From: Flavobacterium sp. W4I14
GTDB lineage: Bacteria > Bacteroidota > Bacteroidia > Sphingobacteriales > Sphingobacteriaceae
Direction: 5' to 3'
DNA length: 64,000 nucleotides
NCBI GenBank assembly: GCA_030817875.1
Contig: JAUSZU010000001.1
Coordinates: forward strand, 2,232,001 to 2,296,000
The number at the start of each line of letters is the position of its first letter. The first letter of the stretch is position 1. Below the pieces are notes generated by a model, which saw only the letters and a list, made by a program, of their open reading frames with translations, had not been told where the DNA came from and did no database searches. Positions 38,601 through 49,775 of the stretch are shown here, piece after piece. Position numbers and translations under genes: made by a program.

Positions 38601-41600
38601 GTAATTCCACTTGGAATATTATCAGCAATTACTGCAGCTACTGCATTACTAGGGCCTGCATTTTTAATGCTTAATGTATAGGTTATATTTTCGCCAGCAT
38701 TAACTGATGATGGTCCTGCTTTAACGATAGTAATTGCACTTTTATTAGAAATAGTAGTACTTACAGCATTTGAATTAACTGGTACCACACCCGCCTCTGT
38801 TGGTGTTGCCACCGCCTGGTTCGTAATGGTTACATTACTTTGGCCAGCAGCAATTGTTCCCGTGGCAGTTATGGTAACTTTATTTGCAGTGCCTACCTTT
38901 AAGTTGCTGGTCAAACTTACATTTCCGGCACCTGAAGCTACACTTACAGTAGATGTTCCCGAAGCCACCGAAGTCCAGGTTACACCTGTTAATTGTGTTG
39001 GAATAGCATCTGTAATACTTAAATTGCTGGCATTAGAAGGTCCGTTATTAACGGCTTCAATAATATAAGTAACGGTTTCACCCGATTTAGCCGTTGCTGG
39101 TCCGGTTTTAGTTAAGCTTATTGAGGGTAATTTACCTACCGAGGTGGTTACGGTATTAGATGTTTTAGCTGTTGCCCCACTCTCTGCCGGTGTAACGGTA
39201 GCATTATTTGCAATACTTGTTGCAGCAGTACCCGCATCAACAGTTCCTGTTACAGTAATTACAATTTTATTTGCTGCTCCTGCCGGAATATTACCAGTTA
39301 TACTTACTGCATTTGTACTTCCTGTAGCACCTGCTGTAACTACTGCTGCTCCTGAAACCGAGGTAGTCCACGATGGGTTTAAAATACTTGCCGGAATGGC
39401 ATCGGTAATTACCGATGCATTTGCATTGGCCGTGCCTTGGTTGGTTATGGTAATGGTATAACTGATCTGTTCGCCAGCATTAATAGATGCTGGCCCACTT
39501 TTTTGTATAGCTAAAACCGGAATTTTGCTTACAGTTGTATTAATGGTCGATGTTGCTGGTGTTGTTCCGCTTTCTGATGGCGTAGCGGCTGCAGTATTAG
39601 CTAAATTACCGTTTAATGCAGCACTTACTTTACCTGTAATGGTTACGGTGATGTGGTTTACACTTCCTGCAGGTATATTACCCGTAATTGTAACGGTATT
39701 TCCAGTACCTGTTGCACCCGTTAATACCTGCGCAGCACCTGTGGTAGTAGCGGTCCAGGTTACATTGCTAATCTGATTGGAAACCGCATCAGCTATGCTT
39801 AAATTTTGAGCATCAGCGGTGCTGGTATTAAATACATCCAATGTATAAGTGATGTTCTCACCTGCTACTAATGCTGTAGGGCCATTTTTAGTAATGGCTA
39901 CAGTTGGTGTTCTATTAACTGTTGTATTGGTTGTTGATGATGGAGAAGGACTTCCGCTTTCAGTTGCCGTAACTGTTGCAGTATTGCTTAACGCACCGTT
40001 AAATGCAGGGTTTACTTTTCCGCTAACGGTTACAATTACTTTATTTGCTGCTCCTGCCGGAATCGTTACTCCTGTTTGCAGGCTATTGCCGCTGCCCGTT
40101 GCGCCAGCGTTAATTACTGCGGTTCCTTGAACGGTTGATGTCCAGATAGGATTTAAAACCTGTGCTGAAATCGCATCATTCAAAGTTGCATTGATGGCAT
40201 CGCTTGGCCCGTCATTTCCTATTTCTATGGTATAACTAATGTTAGCACCAGAAGTGATAGTTGAAGGAGCACTCTTTAATACCGTTAAACCAGACCTGGT
40301 AGTTAACGAAGTGTTAACCGGGTTTGAACTGATTGGAGATACACCACTTTCCACTGGTGTAACGGTAGCTGTATTGGTAATATTGCCCGATGCATTGCTT
40401 GCTATTTTTCCAGATATAGTAATCTGAACTGTACTGTTGGCCTGGAAACTCCCGGTTAAACTTAGGTTATTACCTGTACCTGTTGCTCCAGCAGATATCG
40501 CCGCTGTTCCTCCCGTTACAGCGCTTGTCCAACTTGCATTGGTTATCGATGCTGGTATGGCATCTGTAATTATTGTATTTAAACTATTCGATGGCCCTGT
40601 ATTTTTTATGGTTATCGAATAAACAATGTTGTTACCTGCAATGGCGGTACTTGGCCCACTCTTTGTAATGGTAAATACTGGTTTTCTACTTACTGAAGTT
40701 ACGGCCTGTGCACTTACAGGAGCACTTCCACTTTCCTGTGGCGTTGCAGTAGCGCTATTGGTAATGCTGCCTTCAAAATCTGTTTTAATGGTACCGGTAA
40801 CATTGATGATAATTTTATTAGCTGCCCCTGCCGGAATATTACCAGTAAGGTTAATATTATTTCCAGTACCAGTTGCACCTGTAGTAACAGTGGCTGTACC
40901 CAATACCTGACTCGTATAGGTAACATTCGTTAAAGAAGCCGGCACAACATCAGCCAATTGTACACCTGTTGCATTACTTGGCCCATTGTTGGCAACTTGA
41001 ATCTGGTAGCTAAGCGCATTTCCGGCAGTTTCTGATGATACTGCAGTTTTGGAAATTGTAACACCAGATGTACTGGTAATGTTCGAATTTACACTTGAAG
41101 TACTTCCCGTTCCCTGTGGTTCTGCCGGAGTTACCGTTGCAATATTAGTAATGCTACCTGCGGCACCTGGATTTACCGTACCCTGGATGGTTACATTTAT
41201 GGCATTTGCACTTCCTGCCGGGATATTAACTTTTAAATTAACGGCATTTCCACTACCCGATGCTCCAGTGGTAACAGCAGCAGTACCTTCAGTGGTGCTG
41301 GTCCAGGTTACACCTTGTATGCTAGTAGGTACGGCATCGGTAATATCGGCATTTATGGCATTACTGCTTCCGTTATTTACAATCCTTAAAGTATAAGTTA
41401 CTGCAGAACCAGCTGTTAAACCAGAAGATCCTGTTTTGGTAATGGCAAGTACAGGTTTGGCATTTACAGTGGTATTGTTGGTAGCTGTATTATTTGTAGT
41501 ATTCGGATCGGTTATACCCGCTGGAGGGGTTAAAGTTACCGTATTACTTAAACTTCCTGTTGCAGCAGCAGCTACTGTTCCGGCTATAGTTAAGGTTGCC

Positions 41601-44600
41601 GATTGTCCATTACTTAAAGTTAAGCCCGTCCAGTTTCCATTCGTGCTGGTATAGGTTCCTGATGAAGTGTTATAACTCGTTGCAGTAAAACCAGCAGGCA
41701 AAGCATCTATAACTTTAACTATATCTGTGTTTAATAACTGGCTGGTTCCATTATTGGTAAGTGTAATGGTGTAAGTTAGCGCTTCGCCTGCAATTACCGG
41801 ATTTGGCGTTGAGGTTTTTGCAATGGCAAAATCTATTGAACGATTTATGGTTGTTGCATCTGTTGCGGTATTATTACCGACATTAGTATCGGTTGTTCCT
41901 GTTGGTGCGTTAACTGTTGCCGAGTTGTTTAAAGTTCCGCTAGCATTCGCAGCCACAGTTCCAGCGATAGTTAATGTAGTAGATTGACCATTGCTTAAAG
42001 TCAAACCAGTCCAATTTCCGTTAGTTTGATTATAAGTTCCTGCAGCAGCGGTAAAAGTTGTTGCGGTAAATCCTACCGGAAGATTGTCCACTACATTTAC
42101 AATATCAGTTGAAAGTAACGCACTGCTTCCGTTATTGGTTAAGGTAATGGTATAGGTTAATGTTCCACCTGCTACAACTGGTTTTGGTGATGCTGTTTTT
42201 GCAAGCACTAAATCAACCTGTCTGTTTATGGTCGTATTATCTGTTTGGCTATTGTTGGTCAGATTCGGATCAACTGTGCCGGTTGGTGCAGTTACACTTG
42301 CGCTGTTACTAATGCTACCAGTTGCTGTTGCAGCTAATGTACCCACAATAGTTAAGGTTGCATTTTGTCCGGTTGCTAAAGTTAATCCCGTCCAGTCGCC
42401 GCTTGCACTTGTAAAAGTACCCGTTGAAGCAGTAAAGGTATTTGCAGTAAATCCGGCAGGAAGATTATCAGTAATCTTCACTATATCTGTAGATCTTAAA
42501 GTGCTTGGACCGTTATTGGTTAAAGTGATGGTATAGGTTAAAGCATTACCTGCAATAGCTGGTTTTGGTGACGCTGTTTTAGTTAAGGATAAATCGATTG
42601 AAGGAACCGGAACTATATTGGTTATAGAAGTCGAATTATTTGCAGGTGTTGGGTCTGTTTCTGTACCTGTAATATTCGCATCGTTACCATAGTTGACCAC
42701 GGTTGCATTGGCATTAACCGTAGCAACAATGCTTAATGTTTGTGATGATACACTATTTAAAGCACCAATGGTCCAAATACCTGTGGTGGCATTATAGGTT
42801 CCAATTCCTGGTGTTGCACTTACAAAAGTATAGCCTGATTTTAATAGGTCATTTACTTGTACACCCGTTGCATTACTTGGTCCGTTATTGGTTGCAGTAA
42901 TGGTAAAGGTTACATTTTCGCCAATTGTAGGGTTTGTTTTATTTACTGCTTTAACAATTTGTAAATCTGTACTTTCAGTATAAGTAATTACTACATCGTC
43001 GGAAGAAGCTGCACAAGGTGAGCTTGTGATCGTCCAACGTAAAGTAGCAGATGTATTTTTTGCAATAGTTACGGTAGTGTTGCGGTTTGTAGGGGTAGCA
43101 ATGTTAGCCGATCCGGTAACAAGTGTCCAAACACCAGTGCCCGAAGTTGGCGCATTTCCCTGTAAAGTAAATGTTCCGGAATTGTATTGTGTCTGATCGG
43201 CACCTGCATTAGCTGCTGTAGGCAATGCACTTACACCTATTGTTACCGGAGATGATGGTACCGACGAACATGCTGTTGTAGCAGTAGAAACAGTTGTTCT
43301 TCGATATAAAGTAGTGGTAATTAAAACAGGAGGCTGAAAAGTTGGTGCATTTGCACCGGCAATAGCCGCCCATGTTGTTCCATTGGTTGAGTTTTCCCAA
43401 ACATAACTAATGGTACCCGAGCCTGTTCCATTAGTTACAGAAGTTAAAGGAGCTGGTTGAGTATTGGTGCAAATCGTTTGATTACTACCAATAGATCCCG
43501 CAGTTACAATTCCTTGAACGGTTACTGTAAAGGTAAATGTATTGCCCGAACATCCATTGGCAATTGGTGTTACTGTAAAGGTAACCACTTGTGCTGTACC
43601 AGTTGTATTGGTTAAAGTTCCGGTAACGCTTGCGCCTGAACCGCTACTTACAATTCCTGTTACATTAGTATTATTATCCCTTACCCACGTATAACTTGTT
43701 GCCCCGCTAAAATTAACGGTAGCTATAGCTGCACCGCTACAAATATTCTGACTGGTCGGTGTTGCCGATCCAGCTGGCAATGCATTTACTGTAACCGTAA
43801 CAGCAGATGTTATGGCTTCGGCACAGGCACCACTTTTAACCCTAACCCTGTAATAAGTGGTTGCAGTTAAAATACCAGGTGTTATCGAAGTTAAATTTTC
43901 CGTTCCGGCAATATCCGTCCAAGTACTGTTATTTGGAGAGGATTGCCAAAAAACAACATTACCTGTTTGCCCACTTATAGACAATGCGGTAGGTGCAGTA
44001 TTAAAACAAATGCTTTGCGCCCCGCTTACTGTACCTGCAACTGTTGTTGGACTCTGGCTAAGCACGACTGTTCCGGAAGCAGTTCCAGAACAAGTTGCAT
44101 TTCTAACAGAAACTAAAGAGTAGGTACCTGCCTCAGATGGTGTAATGGTAACACTGGCTGTTGCACTACTCTGCTCTGTAGAAACCAAACCAGAAGGATC
44201 TCTATAAGTGTAAAACCATGGACCAGTTCCCGTAAACGCAATATTCAGCGTTGGCAAAGCTGTCCCGTTACAAACTGTTGCCGAACTCCCAACAGTACCA
44301 TTAATACTTAAAGTACCCGTTGGTAATACACTGTTATTTGTTAATACCAAATCTGAAGTACTGGTACAAGTACCATTGGTAATCGTCCAACGGGCAGTTA
44401 CAGGTGAGCCATTTCTTACGCCCACAACAGTTGCATTTGACTGGTTCGGATTATTAAGCGTAGCAAAGCCACCTGTATTTACAATAAGGCTCCATTGTCC
44501 GGTACCCACTGTTGGGGTATTACCAGTAATAAAAAACGTACCATCGTTACAGGCCGTACCACCAGAAGTAATTGATGAACTGGCTGTAGTGGGATTGGCA

Positions 44601-47101
44601 TAAAGCAAAACAGTCGAATTACTTCCTCCACTTACCGATGCCGTATTAGACCAGTTGCCAGAAGGCTGTACCGTTGTTGCGGTTGCTGTTATGGTAAAAG
44701 AGGCAGTTTGTCCGGTGGTAAGGCCAGTACCCGAGTTATAAGCAAAGGTATAAGTTGTACCTACATTCGAACGTGTCCATGGAGCAGCTGTTCCGGTTGA
44801 ACTTACAAAAGTCATTCCCGTAGGAATTACATCTATTACCGAAAATGTATTTAAGGTTGTAGTACCTTCATTTTTAACCGTAATGGTATAAGTAGCATTA
44901 GCACCAGTAGTTATACACGTTGGACTAACTGTTTTTAAGATTGATATATTAGGTTTGGTTAACAGTAAATCTTCATCTGTTAATGCAGGATTGTAATTGC
45001 TTCCACCAACTGTTCCACCAGTTTCGTAAGTAGTATTGGTACCTGCTATTGCAAAGGATGCAGGAGAAATTAACCGCTCAGGATTAGCGGCAGTACGTGT
45101 TGGATCTAAATAAGTTACCTGGGCCGGATTACTGTAAGTACCTGCGGCTGTTGCAGCCGGAATGGTAACCGTTAGTTGAATTGTTGCCGACGTTCCAGCT
45201 GGAATATTAAAATTCCCCAATATCGGGGCAGTAGCTGTTCCACTATTTGTTACCGTAACAACGGTTGATGGACTAGTAGAATAAACGATTGTAGCTGATA
45301 AAAATGTTAAACCTGCAGGTAGTTGATCATTTACCCGAACACCTTCTGCACCGCCACCTGTATTGTTAATATTAATGGTATAAACCGTGGTAGAACCAGC
45401 GGGTACCGAAACTGTTGGGTTGGTTCGAGACTTAGTAATAACCAGATTTGGTAAACAGGTTGAACTTACGCCTTGCAACTCAGGAGGTAAATCATTAAAA
45501 GTGAACTGATTCACCACGCCTGGAGTCGAACCATCTGTTGCACCATAAGGGACATTGGAATTTGCATTTCCGGCCTGTGTAACGCCATTATTTGTTCTTC
45601 CGCTTAAGCCTGCAGCACTAGTTGCCGTTATTGTAGCATTTGGAATTTTATAGTGAATTACACCACCACCGCCACCGCCACCAGGACCATGTGCGGTTGT
45701 GGTAAAAGAATTTCCTCCATTACCACCTTTTGCCTGGATGGTTAAGTTGGCTGTTGGGCTTGGGTTAGCCGCACTAATAAATATTGTACCTCCGGCACCA
45801 CCCCCACCTGCGCCATCTGCAGCATTACCCAAACCACCTGCTTCACCTCTTCCTCCATTGGCCAGAATAGTTCCTGTTCCTTCAATTTTATTAGCTGTAA
45901 TGAGGATAATACCTCCACCAACACCACCTCTTACGCCATTAGTTGCATTATTGGCATCTCCGGCACCACCTCCACCACCAAGAAATAATCTGTTCAATGC
46001 ATAAGGAACTGTAGAACCTTGCCGGCCACCCGTAAGTGTATTGTCTCCAGTTGCACCAACCCAAGCCCATCCACCTAACCCACCAGCAGAGCCGTTACCA
46101 CCACCGCCTCCGCCTGCATTGTGCACGTTACCCCCACCACCGGCATTACCCGGTGCGCCACGACCATAATCTCCACTTGGATATCCCTGAACACCATTGT
46201 CTACCTGATTATAACCATCCCACATAAAACGGGGCGTACCCACAATACCCTCCCCCTTAGTACTTGCCAAGGCCGAATTAGTGGTAACGTATAAACTTTC
46301 CTGGGCACTTGCAATGGTCCGGGGCAATAAATAACCACCACGAAATCCAGTTGCACTTGCATCAATTACACGACCGTTCATGGTTAACGTCCCAGCAACA
46401 TCAATCGCAATTAAACCGCCGGCCTTACCATTCCAGGGAATAGTTTTAATATCAGTAGTCATGGTTAAATTCGAATATTGCATTAAACGTACAATCTGGA
46501 AACGTCTTTGTCCCTTTGTAGCGGTTGCATCCGAATTCACATAACTATTTACCAATCCTCCACCAGTACCAGCACCTTTAAATTGTAATGTTCCACCAGC
46601 TGTAGTGATGTCATTAAGCGCTACCACATATTCGTAACGGCCAGCAGTAACTGTTCCGGTATAACCAGAGCCATTATTGGCAGCCACTCCCGATCCATAT
46701 GATGAAGTATTAGTTGTATTGGCATCCGCGCCCTGCATCTGTATAATCAACAACAAATTGCCTTTGGTTATTTGTGTATTACCGAATGAAAACACGGTAC
46801 TTCCTACCGTGAATGAACCAGGTACAGGATCCAATTCTAAGGAGGTACTGCCAGAATTCAAGGTTATACTTCCTGACTTAGATGGATAAAACGTATTTGC
46901 TGCAGTACTTAAATTTCCAGCTCCGTCTGCACCGGGAGTAGCACATACCGGTGTTTGTGCATTGGAAACAGCGGTACAAAAAAGCAAAGCTGTAACAACA
47001 AACAATGCGCAGCTAATGCAATTAAATTGTGTTGTTAAATTAATTTTTTTACCAAAAAAAATACGCAGATAGCGGGATAGAGAGTGTAAATTTTTATTCA
47101 T
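26672..47101 (-). CDS. Giant T9SS type B surface protein with DUF11 and Calx-beta repeats
   Basis: A 6,809-residue secreted protein, counted from ATG at 47101 (MNKNLHSL); an in-frame ATG at 47128 would add 9 residues without helping the signal peptide, which ends at TAVSNAQ. Order of parts: an N-terminal domain with [11 protein letters not shown]; a Gly-rich stretch (about 305-490); two DUF11-like repeats (from about 553); Ig/PKD-like repeats; a block of 23 DUF11-like repeats (about 1370-4330), each beginning like TKSGPATxxAGxxxxYT; a cadherin-like unit; Calx-beta repeats (about 4640-6090) including five near-identical 223-residue units; two VCBS/cadherin-like units; three more DUF11 repeats; and a C-terminal T9SS type B domain ([15 protein letters not shown], then NRWGNEVF). 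It is probably a surface adhesin exported with the adjacent PorP/SprF protein. Confidence 0.93.
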   Translation of the reverse strand: MNKNLHSLSRYLRIFFGKKINLTTQFNCISCALFVVTALLFCTAVSNAQTPVCATPGADGAGNLSTAANTFYPSKSGSITLNSGSTSLELDPVPGSFTVGSTVFSFGNTQITKGNLLLIIQMQGADANTTNTSSYGSGVAANNGSGYTGTVTAGRYEYVVALNDITTAGGTLQFKGAGTGGGLVNSYVNSDATATKGQRRFQIVRLMQYSNLTMTTDIKTIPWNGKAGGLIAIDVAGTLTMNGRVIDASATGFRGGYLLPRTIASAQESLYVTTNSALASTKGEGIVGTPRFMWDGYNQVDNGVQGYPSGDYGRGAPGNAGGGGNVHNAGGGGGGNGSAGGLGGWAWVGATGDNTLTGGRQGSTVPYALNRLFLGGGGGAGDANNATNGVRGGVGGGIILITANKIEGTGTILANGGRGEAGGLGNAADGAGGGGAGGTIFISAANPSPTANLTIQAKGGNGGNSFTTTAHGPGGGGGGGVIHYKIPNATITATSAAGLSGRTNNGVTQAGNANSNVPYGATDGSTPGVVNQFTFNDLPPELQGVSSTCLPNLVITKSRTNPTVSVPAGSTTVYTININNTGGGAEGVRVNDQLPAGLTFLSATIVYSTSPSTVVTVTNSGTATAPILGNFNIPAGTSATIQLTVTIPAATAAGTYSNPAQVTYLDPTRTAANPERLISPASFAIAGTNTTYETGGTVGGSNYNPALTDEDLLLTKPNISILKTVSPTCITTGANATYTITVKNEGTTTLNTFSVIDVIPTGMTFVSSTGTAAPWTRSNVGTTYTFAYNSGTGLTTGQTASFTITATATTVQPSGNWSNTASVSGGSNSTVLLYANPTTASSSITSGGTACNDGTFFITGNTPTVGTGQWSLIVNTGGFATLNNPNQSNATVVGVRNGSPVTARWTITNGTCTSTSDLVLTNNSVLPTGTLSINGTVGSSATVCNGTALPTLNIAFTGTGPWFYTYRDPSGLVSTEQSSATASVTITPSEAGTYSLVSVRNATCSGTASGTVVLSQSPTTVAGTVSGAQSICFNTAPTALSISGQTGNVVFWQSSPNNSTWTDIAGTENLTSITPGILTATTYYRVRVKSGACAEAITSAVTVTVNALPAGSATPTSQNICSGAAIATVNFSGATSYTWVRDNNTNVTGIVSSGSGASVTGTLTNTTGTAQVVTFTVTPIANGCSGNTFTFTVTVQGIVTAGSIGSNQTICTNTQPAPLTSVTNGTGSGTISYVWENSTNGTTWAAIAGANAPTFQPPVLITTTLYRRTTVSTATTACSSVPSSPVTIGVSALPTAANAGADQTQYNSGTFTLQGNAPTSGTGVWTLVTGSANIATPTNRNTTVTIAKNTSATLRWTITSSPCAASSDDVVITYTESTDLQIVKAVNKTNPTIGENVTFTITATNNGPSNATGVQVNDLLKSGYTFVSATPGIGTYNATTGIWTIGALNSVSSQTLSIVATVNANATVVNYGNDANITGTETDPTPANNSTSITNIVPVPSIDLSLTKTASPKPAIAGNALTYTITLTNNGPSTLRSTDIVKITDNLPAGFTANTFTASTGTFTSASGDWTGLTLATGQNATLTIVGTLAATATGSISNSASVTAPTGTVDPNLTNNSQTDNTTINRQVDLVLAKTASPKPVVAGGTLTYTITLTNNGSSALLSTDIVNVVDNLPVGFTATTFTAAAGTYNQTNGNWTGLTLSNGQSTTLTIAGTVAANASGTLNNSATVNAPTGTTDTNVGNNTATDATTINRSIDFAIAKTSTPNPVIAGEALTYTITLTNNGTSQLLNTDIVKVIDALPAGFTATSYNTSSGTYTSTNGNWTGLTLSNGQSATLTIAGTVAAAATGSLSNTVTLTPPAGITDPNTTNNTATNNTTVNAKPVLAITKTGSSGLTAGSAVTYTLRIVNNGSSNAINADITDAVPTSIQGVTWTSTTEGTAAVTTGASGSGNAVNLKVNIPAGSANAINVTIQGTVNPGAAGSITNIATVTPAEPQGTGSTSSVNSNITSTSGVTISKTAVSSETAGNALSYQIQVANNGPSNATGVQLADVVPASLTNVTYTSQVLGTATVTTGATGTGNNINLTGNIPAGAANKIIINVTGTIKTDFEGSITNSATATPQESGSAPVSAQAVTSVSRKPVFTITKSGPSTAIAGNNIVYSITIKNTGPSNSLNTIITDAIPASITNASWTSAVTGGTAAISAGATGTGNNLSLTGSFQANSTVQITISGKIASNASGNITNTATVTPVESGVSPISSNPVNTSLTTRSGLTVLKSAPSTITSGANISYTIEIGNDGPSDAINATLNDAISAQVLNPIWTSTVQGTAVINAGATGSGNSLQTGVTIPAGAANKVIVTVSGKVNPAFNGALSNTATVTATESGSPSPSSTTNTTVNRTPTVAITKNGPTALVAGENITYTLDVFNTSTADAQNLSIADAVSNQISNVTWTATTTGAAQVLTGATGTGNTVTITGNIPAGSVNHITVTITGKVSAALNGNLANTAAATPSESGTTPATSTINTTVSKIPVLAIQKSGPASINAGEQISYTITITNQGTANANASVITDAIPASILNPSWTTSVSGAAVVTAGATGSTNAVSITGNIPAGAANKIVITVTGTVDAGTAATSIANNATVTPAESGATAKTSNTVTTSVGKLPSISLTKTGPATAKSGETVTYIIEAVNNGPSNASNLSITDAIPTQLTGVTWTSVASGTSTVSVASGAGNVSLTSNLKVGTANKVTITATGTIAAGQSNVTITNQAVATPTEAGVVPVNSNAVSTTISNKSAITIVKAGPSSVNAGENITYTLSIKNAGPSNAVAAVIADNIPSGITNVSWSAAVTGTANIILGASGKGNNLSITGNIPAGAANAINVTITGKVNAAFAGSSLSNSATVTPSEAGNAIVTSNTVTSAVTKQADIRIEKTGPTAAVAGEQVSYTITVTNAGPGDVTAARIQDTFDTNLLTPTWTVATQGAATASVGNGSGNIDITGNLTANAADKIIITVTGRISPTLTTSISNTATATPPAGVTDLTPASSTVTTTTTRKANVRITKSGPANVGAGEVISYTLRIVNDGPSTATTTAILDNIPSTITGVNWSVLNSGGATSTLASGTTNSISFNATIPTTGLVLVNITGTVSPALTQGETILNTATATVSAGITDPDLSDNTSTKVTTVDNDPVFRVSKSGPANANIGDPITYTIVINNTGAGNITDAFITDNVPVDVQVNSWTAVATVGATVTGTASGSSNSISTKGNINSGTGTITVTVNGIIKQTARAVFTNTVEVTASDIKQSSVTTSINKSTDIAISKTGPQTISAGENISYAIKVVNNGPVDVSGLTIADVVPAGITNVSWSASANGTAIITGPTTGNGNNISVGGDINAGSTNFITILVSGKVPSNTAASTLTNTATVTLQAGITDFNTTNNSATVNTTVINSAGLVVQKSGPSTAASGTQINYTLTVSNNGPSDATAVNIADAIPADITNVSWSAVANGTTSISSGATGSGNTVAVVGNIPFASGNSITINVVGTINPAFAGNILNTASAKIGAAGTPVNSPTVTTVVAKQTNLSVIKSGPATLSAGLPISYTIEVSNAGPSNATGTIITDAVPVAIQNVIWSTTVTNGATVSAGATGTGNALSVTGNILAGGNSKILITINGFVASNATANIVNSATATPAEPGNPPVVSTPVTTVLQKTPGLALSKSAPGTASSGQQITYTLKLTNTGPSDAVNTTIADVVPADISNVQWTATASNGAIVNGTASGATNNVSASVNVPVNGVINVVITGTINPTYVGTIVNNASATPSEPGVAAKTASATTIISAMVSPVITKSGPTTALAGEEINYQIRVRNNGPSTALNAVITDALSNNLTNVQWTAVAQGNAIINSGNSGSTNSISINANIPAGTNDVIIINIKGIIASSFSGTISNSATITPSEAGSTPVTSAAVVTTVSRKPILKISKVGPATLTAGNNINYLINVSNEGTGNAVNLSVADVVPAAITNVAITVSTTGNATIVNSSVTGNTVSVTGDINAGNGNGFTILVSGKVPANYTGTLANTATATPSEAGAVASSAIANTVVSRLPVLEIIKTGPATANAGAAIEYIVTVRNTSTSDALASVITDAVPSGIQNVSWTTSVAGTATVTSGSTGTGNSVSLTANIPAGSTNAVSISVKGIIPSGATGSLANAAVATPLEAGTSAATSATVTTTIQTSTDLYVTNTVANAFLKVGQNAVFTITAGNNGPSDATGVSVADLLPAGYQFVSASATQGTYNQSTGAWTVGNLNSGASSVLTITATLKLGIDYNTTATISGAQSDPITSNNKASAGIIAVNSDPVLAADTKTTNEDVTLTVTAANGVLSNDSDIDNNTLTITKYSISGVDYTPGSSNLITGVGTITLNADGSYVFVPAANYNGTVPAIMYTVSDGNGGAVSSTLTLTVAPINDAPSFIKGADQLVNANAGAQTVNNWATAIVAGPADEVAAQTVNFVVSNNSSTSFTVQPAIDASGNLTYTPLGNFAGKVTVTVVLNDNGGTANGGVDHSATQTFIISIKPVGVTDNANTLINTPVTTDVKANDGVTATNTTVLAGNGAHGTTSVDATGKVTYTPNAGYTGTDSYTYTLTTADGVVSDPITVNVNIYPTVVLSGPSSVNENAGVVNYTVTLTGTAGTTLASPVTVVTGITPNTTNAADYNFSSSTITFPAGSVVGAASGTITFPVAIVDDNILENTEDYAVSIGSITGPASLGNASVNTSIVDNDTSVATITAGINGNETGPVNGTFIVTLSNPSATDTQITYTLGGTATEGSDYSTIVTKTITIPAGQTSGTITIPVLTDAIAESTEAVIATLGTSSNPSVTISTTPSSINIIDANTASVSISTTPTVDEGAGTATFTVTLNNAVQDAFSVNYITASGTAVSGSDYTTTSGTLNFPANAAAGSTITFTVPIIDDNIAEPSETFTATLSGLTGGVVIISNATATATIIDNDASIATITSGTPGNENGPANGTFTVTLSNPSSQSTTLSYTLTGTATEGSDYSTIVTKTITIPAGQTTGTITIPVSTDNLVEGTETVIATLTTSGNPLVSVSNTPASINVLDNTTATVTVAATNDGAEPTTPGLFTFTLSNVSATDTQITYSVGGTATSGLDYTSIGTTVTIPAGQTTATVNVPVLDDNIAEGTETVILTMIATTSNSSITAGTTPATVNISDNDASIATITSGTPGNENGPANGTFTVTLSNPSSQPTTLTYTLTGTATEGNDYSTIVTKTITIPAGQTTGTITIPVSTDNLVEGTETVIATLTTSGNPLVSVSNTPASINVLDNTTATVTVAATNDGAEPTTPGLFTFTLSNVSATDTQITYSVGGTATSGLDYTSIGTTVTIPAGQTTATVNVPVLDDNIAEGTETVILTMIATTSNSSITAGTTPATVNISDNDASIATITSGTPGNENGPANGTFTVTLSNPSSQPTTLTYTLTGTATEGNDYSTIVTKTITIPAGQTTGTITIPVSTDNLVEGTETVIATLTTSGNPLVSVSNTPASINILDNTTATVTVAATNDGAEPTTPGLFTFTLSNVSATDTQITYSVGGTATSGLDYTSIGTTVTIPAGQTTATVNVPVLDDNIAEGTETVILTMIATTSNSSITAGTTPATVNINDNDASIATITSGTPGNENGPANGTFTVTLNNPSSQPTTLTYTLTGTATEGNDYSTIVTKTITIPAGQTTGTITIPVLTDNLVEGTETVIATLTTSGNPLVSVSNTPASINILDNTTATVTVAATADGAEPSTPGQFTFTLSNVSTTDTQITYTVTGTATSGTDYTSIGTTVTIPAGQTTATVNVPVLDDNIAEGTETVILTMIATTSNSSITAGTTPATVNINDNDASIATITSGTPGNENGPANGTFTVTLNNPSSQPTTLTYTLTGTATEGNDYSTIVTKTITIPAGQTTGTITIPVSTDNLVEGTETVIATLTTSGNPLVSVSNTPASINILDNTTATVTVAATNDGAEPTTPGLFTFTLSNVSATDTQITYSVGGTATSGLDYTSIGTTVTIPAGQTTATVNVPVLDDNIAEGTETVILTMNATTNNALITASTMPATVNIRDNRAPVASAPAITTPEDTPINGTITATDADGDPLTFTVSTPPAHGTVVVNADGTYTYTPATNYNGTDTFTVTVSDGKGGTTTVAVPITVSPVNNAPVATSSAITTPQNTAANGTITASDIDGDPLNFTVSTPPAHGTVVVNADGTYTYTPTAGYVGNDTFTITVSDGKGGITTVTVPVTVTLVAAPAMSLTKVATNTVSKVGDVINYNIVVTNTGNVTLTNVAVTDAGADAGSIIPVSIASLAPGVSVTITARHTITLTEVNAGSFSNQASATAQTPGGGTVTKPRSDDPGTSAIDDATVTLIAPASTIALVKTGTISADGNSITYNFSIKNTGNVTLHIITLVDAKLGLNRVIPGTLAPGATITDSYVYQLTQADRDAASVTNSATITGQTPANVSVSDISGTAENNNTPTVTQIPIMGAIALVKTAAFSGNQVTYTFTIKNTGTNTLNTVTLTDAKLGLSNKAIAVPGGLAPGAAITDVEIYTLTQADKDLGTATNTATVNAKTLGGVNVSDVSGTSENNNTATVITFPKSPKAVDDVAGTVANKPVTINVLANDDPGNSTLDKLTVEIVGQPQHGKVTVNPDGTITYTPNPGYTGDDAFIYRVKDAFGYYTNVAAVTLTANFAGLTIPNLFTPNGDGINDTFEILGINQYQVNELQIVNRWGNEVFRAKGYQNNWTGEGLNEGTYYYLLRVKKAGSDQYEVFKGYITLIRAFKK
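28819..32163 (-). repeat. Five tandem 669-bp repeats inside the giant gene
   Basis: Plus-strand landmarks such as GCTATCGAAGCATCGTTATC recur at about 29474, 30143, 30812, 31481 and 32150, exactly 669 bp apart. Each unit encodes 223 residues, a pair of Calx-beta domains beginning [19 protein letters not shown]. The copies are nearly identical at the DNA level; the most divergent are the two outer copies and the fourth unit in protein order. Confidence 0.92.
34110..42990 (-). repeat. Block of 23 diverged DUF11-like protein repeats
   Basis: Twenty-three units of about 115-135 residues can be counted by their start motif (K-x-GP/T-x-x-AG-x-x-I-x-YT) followed by N-x-GPS(N/D)A, a VP-x-x-I-x-NV-x-W strand and an ITN-x-ATVTP ending. 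Unlike the 669-bp units they are diverged at the DNA level. Confidence 0.85.
45640..46190 (-). other. Gly-rich segment of the giant protein
   Basis: Codons here give runs of Gly such as [19 protein letters not shown] and [18 protein letters not shown], unlike the Thr/Ser-rich remainder of the protein. It follows the N-terminal domain and may be a flexible or adhesive linker. Confidence 0.7.
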
Positions 47102-47259
47102 AAGAGGGATGACATGTAATCGTATCACTAGGGGGAATGATACTGGTCTAAAGCTTTTTATTCAAGAAGTATTTACGTAATCTTAGAACCTATGGTTTTA
47201 AGCACTGAAGTTCTGTGAGCAATTAATTCTTATTCGTTCATTCTATTCATTTTTCTGCA

Positions 47260-47267
47260 CAAAGATA
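47260..47267 (-). promoter_or_regulatory. Possible -7 box of the giant gene
   Basis: The minus strand reads TATCTTTG, an exact TAnnTTTG match, about 160 bp upstream of the start codon. A TTG lies only 13 bp further up, too close for the usual -33 spacing. It implies a leader of about 150 nt. Confidence 0.4.
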
Positions 47268-47411
47268 TATAATTTAGTATCAATGTTTTTACGATTGACT
47301 CAAAATACGTATAATTAATTATACAAATAAATATAAATTTGATTTTTAAAAAATAGAATAGCGGTTTAAAGCATGAATTTGGGTGTTTTGTAAATATCTA
47401 TATAACAGACA

Positions 47412-47429
47412 TGTTGATCCATATCAACA
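47412..47429. promoter_or_regulatory. 7-bp dyad, possible operator
   Basis: TGTTGAT, CCAT, ATCAACA is a perfect inverted repeat with the size of a dimer-binding site, between the giant gene and the divergent small gene. The protein that would bind it is unknown. Confidence 0.35.
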
Positions 47430-47617
47430 AAATAAATACAACTTAAAGCTATACCAATACGATTTTAATGCGATGCGTTATTAAAAATTACTTTACACGA
47501 GCTGTTCATTTTAAAAATCAGGAATTATTTCATAAAGAATTTCAGTCCTAGCGGAAAAGAATTAAATAAAACTTTGCCTGTTTTAAAATGTTGAGATAGT
47601 AATCAATCATTTATCAT

Positions 47618-47803
47618 ATGAAAACTAAAGACAATAAAGACGCAGTGGAAAAAGAGCGTAAAAATAAAGGAAGCTCAAAGGGAAAGGCCTCCTTCGATCA
47701 AAACGGAAAGGGTTCTTCAGATAAATTTGGTCAGGCTGGTTCTACACCTAACGAATCAGGAGAGAGTGGGCTTGGTACTGTAGATAAAAACAAAAAGACT
47801 TAG
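47618..47803 (+). CDS. Small hydrophilic protein of unknown function
   Basis: A 61-residue protein rich in Lys, Gly, Ser, Asp and Asn, without hydrophobic segments (KERKNKGSSKGKASFDQNGK, ESGLGTVDKNKKT). It is probably disordered. The composition is like that of small stress-type proteins in Bacteroidota, but I recognise no family. Support comes from a clean ATG, an AT-rich upstream region, and a terminator hairpin right after the stop. It is convergent with the LuxR-type regulator gene. Confidence 0.6.
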   Translation: MKTKDNKDAVEKERKNKGSSKGKASFDQNGKGSSDKFGQAGSTPNESGESGLGTVDKNKKT

Positions 47804-47805
47804 AA

Positions 47806-47834
47806 GATAAAAAGAGTAAAATACTCTTTTTATC
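47806..47834. terminator. Bidirectional terminator
   Basis: GATAAAAAGAGTA, AAA, TACTCTTTTTATC: a 13-bp perfect stem with T-rich arms on both strands, between two convergent genes. It overlaps the stop codon of the LuxR-type regulator (47830-47832). Confidence 0.7.
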
Positions 47835-48477
47835 TTTCATAGATACTCATCTTTTCAGCAAGTTCTATAATGCTTTTTATTTTCAGCTTTTGAAAAAGTC
47901 TCAACTTATAAGTACTTACTGTACCCATCTGAAGATTTAGCTGATTAGAAATTTCTAATACCCCAATTCCCTTTGTTAGTAATTCTGCTACTTCTAATTC
48001 TCTACCCGAAAGTTTGGTAAAAGGATTATCAGCATCATTGCCTAATATACTGTTGAACATGTTTTCCTTAACATTTCTGCTCGAATAGCGACTGCCTGCT
48101 AAAATCGTAGTAATAGCGGTTACAATTTCTGATTCTTCTGCATTTTTGGTTAAGTACCCCGATGCACCCGATTTTAAATACGGAACAGCATAAATATTCT
48201 CATTCAAAGATGAAAATACTAAGATTTTTGCGTTTGGCTGAACTAGTTTAATCTGATCGATTACCTTAAGGTTGTTACCCCCTGGCAAGTTTACATCAAT
48301 GATGATTAAACTCGGCGATTTTTCTGTTTCGACGAGCGCCTGCTCCAGTGTAGATGCATGAATGATTTCAACCCCAGGCCAAAAGTCTGATATTAAACCT
48401 TTTAATCCACGGCGGATGATCTCATGATCATCAGCGATGAGCACAGTAAAAGTACTTACGGCATTTTTTGTTTTCAT
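47830..48477 (-). CDS. LuxR/NarL-family response regulator
   Basis: A two-component response regulator, 215 aa from ATG at 48477 (MKTKNAVSTF); an ATG 21 bp upstream is also in frame. The receiver domain has the acidic pair in VLIADDHE, the phosphoacceptor Asp61 in IIIDVNLPGG, and the conserved Lys in YLTKNAEE. The C-terminal GerE-type HTH follows (LSGRELEVAELLTKGIGVLE, then MGTVSTYKLRLFQKL). No kinase is adjacent, so it is an orphan here. Its position next to the giant gene makes it a candidate regulator of the surface cassette, by location only. Confidence 0.9.
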   Translation of the reverse strand: MKTKNAVSTFTVLIADDHEIIRRGLKGLISDFWPGVEIIHASTLEQALVETEKSPSLIIIDVNLPGGNNLKVIDQIKLVQPNAKILVFSSLNENIYAVPYLKSGASGYLTKNAEESEIVTAITTILAGSRYSSRNVKENMFNSILGNDADNPFTKLSGRELEVAELLTKGIGVLEISNQLNLQMGTVSTYKLRLFQKLKIKSIIELAEKMSIYER

Positions 48478-48588
48478 TATTTTAAGAATATTGTGCAAGT
48501 TAATAAAAAGTTATTTTTTTGTACGCAATTGTAGTTAATTTTTCGCTTAAATGTGTAAATATTATAATACACAAGTTTACAGTTTTGC

Positions 48589-48966
48589 TTAAAACACCCT
48601 TAGGGTTGCCAATCTTACATTTTGCTTAATGAAGGAATATGATAAGGAAATCCATATATACCGTTGCTGTAGCCCTGTAGCGGACCAATTGAAAAATTGT
48701 AACCATAGCGGAAAAATCTGTATCGCCGCTACGGCCGGGTTCTTAGGTGCAAGATCACGCTATAAATAGTTTTTATCATACAGCTTTATTCCTGTACAGT
48801 ACGAACGGCCTACCCAGATAAAATCTTTGATCGTCAAAAATGCACTCAGATCCAAACTCGCCGGGCCTCCGCGGTCATCTTTTAACAGGAACGAAGCTTT
48901 AACCTGACAATCTTCCAAAAGAAAAAAAAAGTCGTGGTAAAGTAATAATGCGATTTTGACTGTATA
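48589..48966 (-). pseudogene. Decayed C-terminal copy of the PorP/SprF gene
   Basis: Reads as a diverged copy of 25642-26030 on the same strand, starting at the same stop codon context (CCCTTAGGGTTGCCAATCTT here, CCCTTGGGGTTGCCAATCTT there) and continuing through CGCTGTAGCCCTGTA and GATCACGCT. It has deletions, in-frame stops and no 5' half, so it cannot make a barrel. With the intact copy at 25642 it brackets the giant gene in direct orientation. Confidence 0.85.
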
Positions 48967-49044
48967 AACTGTTTGCTCAGTGTATTATTTCCTTTTCACT
49001 AAAGGTTTTACCGCTTACTTAAAAAACAGGAAAATAATATAGAA

Positions 49045-49659
49045 TTAAATTTTAGCCCTAATTCTACTCAATGTTTCGAGCCTGATGGCTAAAAAAGAAG
49101 CAATGTATTTTAAAGAAACCCGATTAATTAAATCAGGGAATGAGAGCAAAAACCGTTTGTATCTTTTTTCGGCTGATGAAATCCGGCACAGGTAAGCACG
49201 TTCCTCTGCCGAACGGTAATATAATTCCATCATCTTTCTGCCAACAATATTGGCTTCAGGAAAATTTTCGTAAAGATATTCTGACAATACATGTGGGATA
49301 GCGACTAAATCTACATCTTCCAATGCCTGTAAATACTCATCCGAATCGCCATCTATCCACAAATTACGTATGGTACCTACAATTTCATTCTCTTTGGCAA
49401 TCCATGTGGTAATCTCGTTATCCCCGTCCTTAATAAAACCCCTAACTACACCTTTAAGAATTAAAAAAAGGAATTTGTTACGATCTACAGGTGAAACAAG
49501 GTATTTATTTTTTTTGTAGCTGATCGGAAAGGTATGCTGGTTAATCCGCTTTTCTATTTCATCATTAAGCGGGTGGAATTTCTTAAAAATTGAGACTAGA
49601 GGAGAAAAATTATTATATTTCTTCCACCTATCTTCATCAGATAAATTAACTGCGATCAT
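49045..49659 (-). CDS. Crp/Fnr-family transcriptional regulator
   Basis: A 204-residue protein with an N-terminal cyclic-nucleotide-binding-like fold (about 30-130: YLVSPVDRNKFLFLILKGVV, DGDNEITTWI) and a short C-terminal helix-turn-helix (RVSLKYIASFLAIRLETLSRIR). The ligand-pocket residues of true CRP are not evident, as is common in this Bacteroidota subgroup, so the signal is unknown. The gene stands alone, with the PorP remnant downstream. Confidence 0.88.
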   Translation of the reverse strand: MIAVNLSDEDRWKKYNNFSPLVSIFKKFHPLNDEIEKRINQHTFPISYKKNKYLVSPVDRNKFLFLILKGVVRGFIKDGDNEITTWIAKENEIVGTIRNLWIDGDSDEYLQALEDVDLVAIPHVLSEYLYENFPEANIVGRKMMELYYRSAEERAYLCRISSAEKRYKRFLLSFPDLINRVSLKYIASFLAIRLETLSRIRAKI

Positions 49660-49775
49660 AGCGAAACATTGGGATAGACATAATCCTGCTCAACCAAAGC
49701 AGGATCACTACGTAAGTATAGGAAGATTGAATTGAAAAAAGAACTTTTTTTTGACTTTTCTCAATTTTTCAAACT

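Larger units (their letters stand above)
47102..47617. other. AT-rich control region between the giant gene and a small gene
   Basis: A 516-bp divergent spacer. It contains the possible promoter of the giant gene (47260-47267) and the dyad TGTTGAT-CCAT-ATCAACA at 47412-47429. No coding sequence was seen. Confidence 0.5.

Noticed and set aside
27171-46889. Dozens of plus-strand open frames of 60-135 codons, several repeated at 669-bp intervals
   Set aside because: They are antisense shadows of the Thr/Val/Ala/Gly-rich giant gene. Their repeat pattern follows the coding strand and none has domain or start support.
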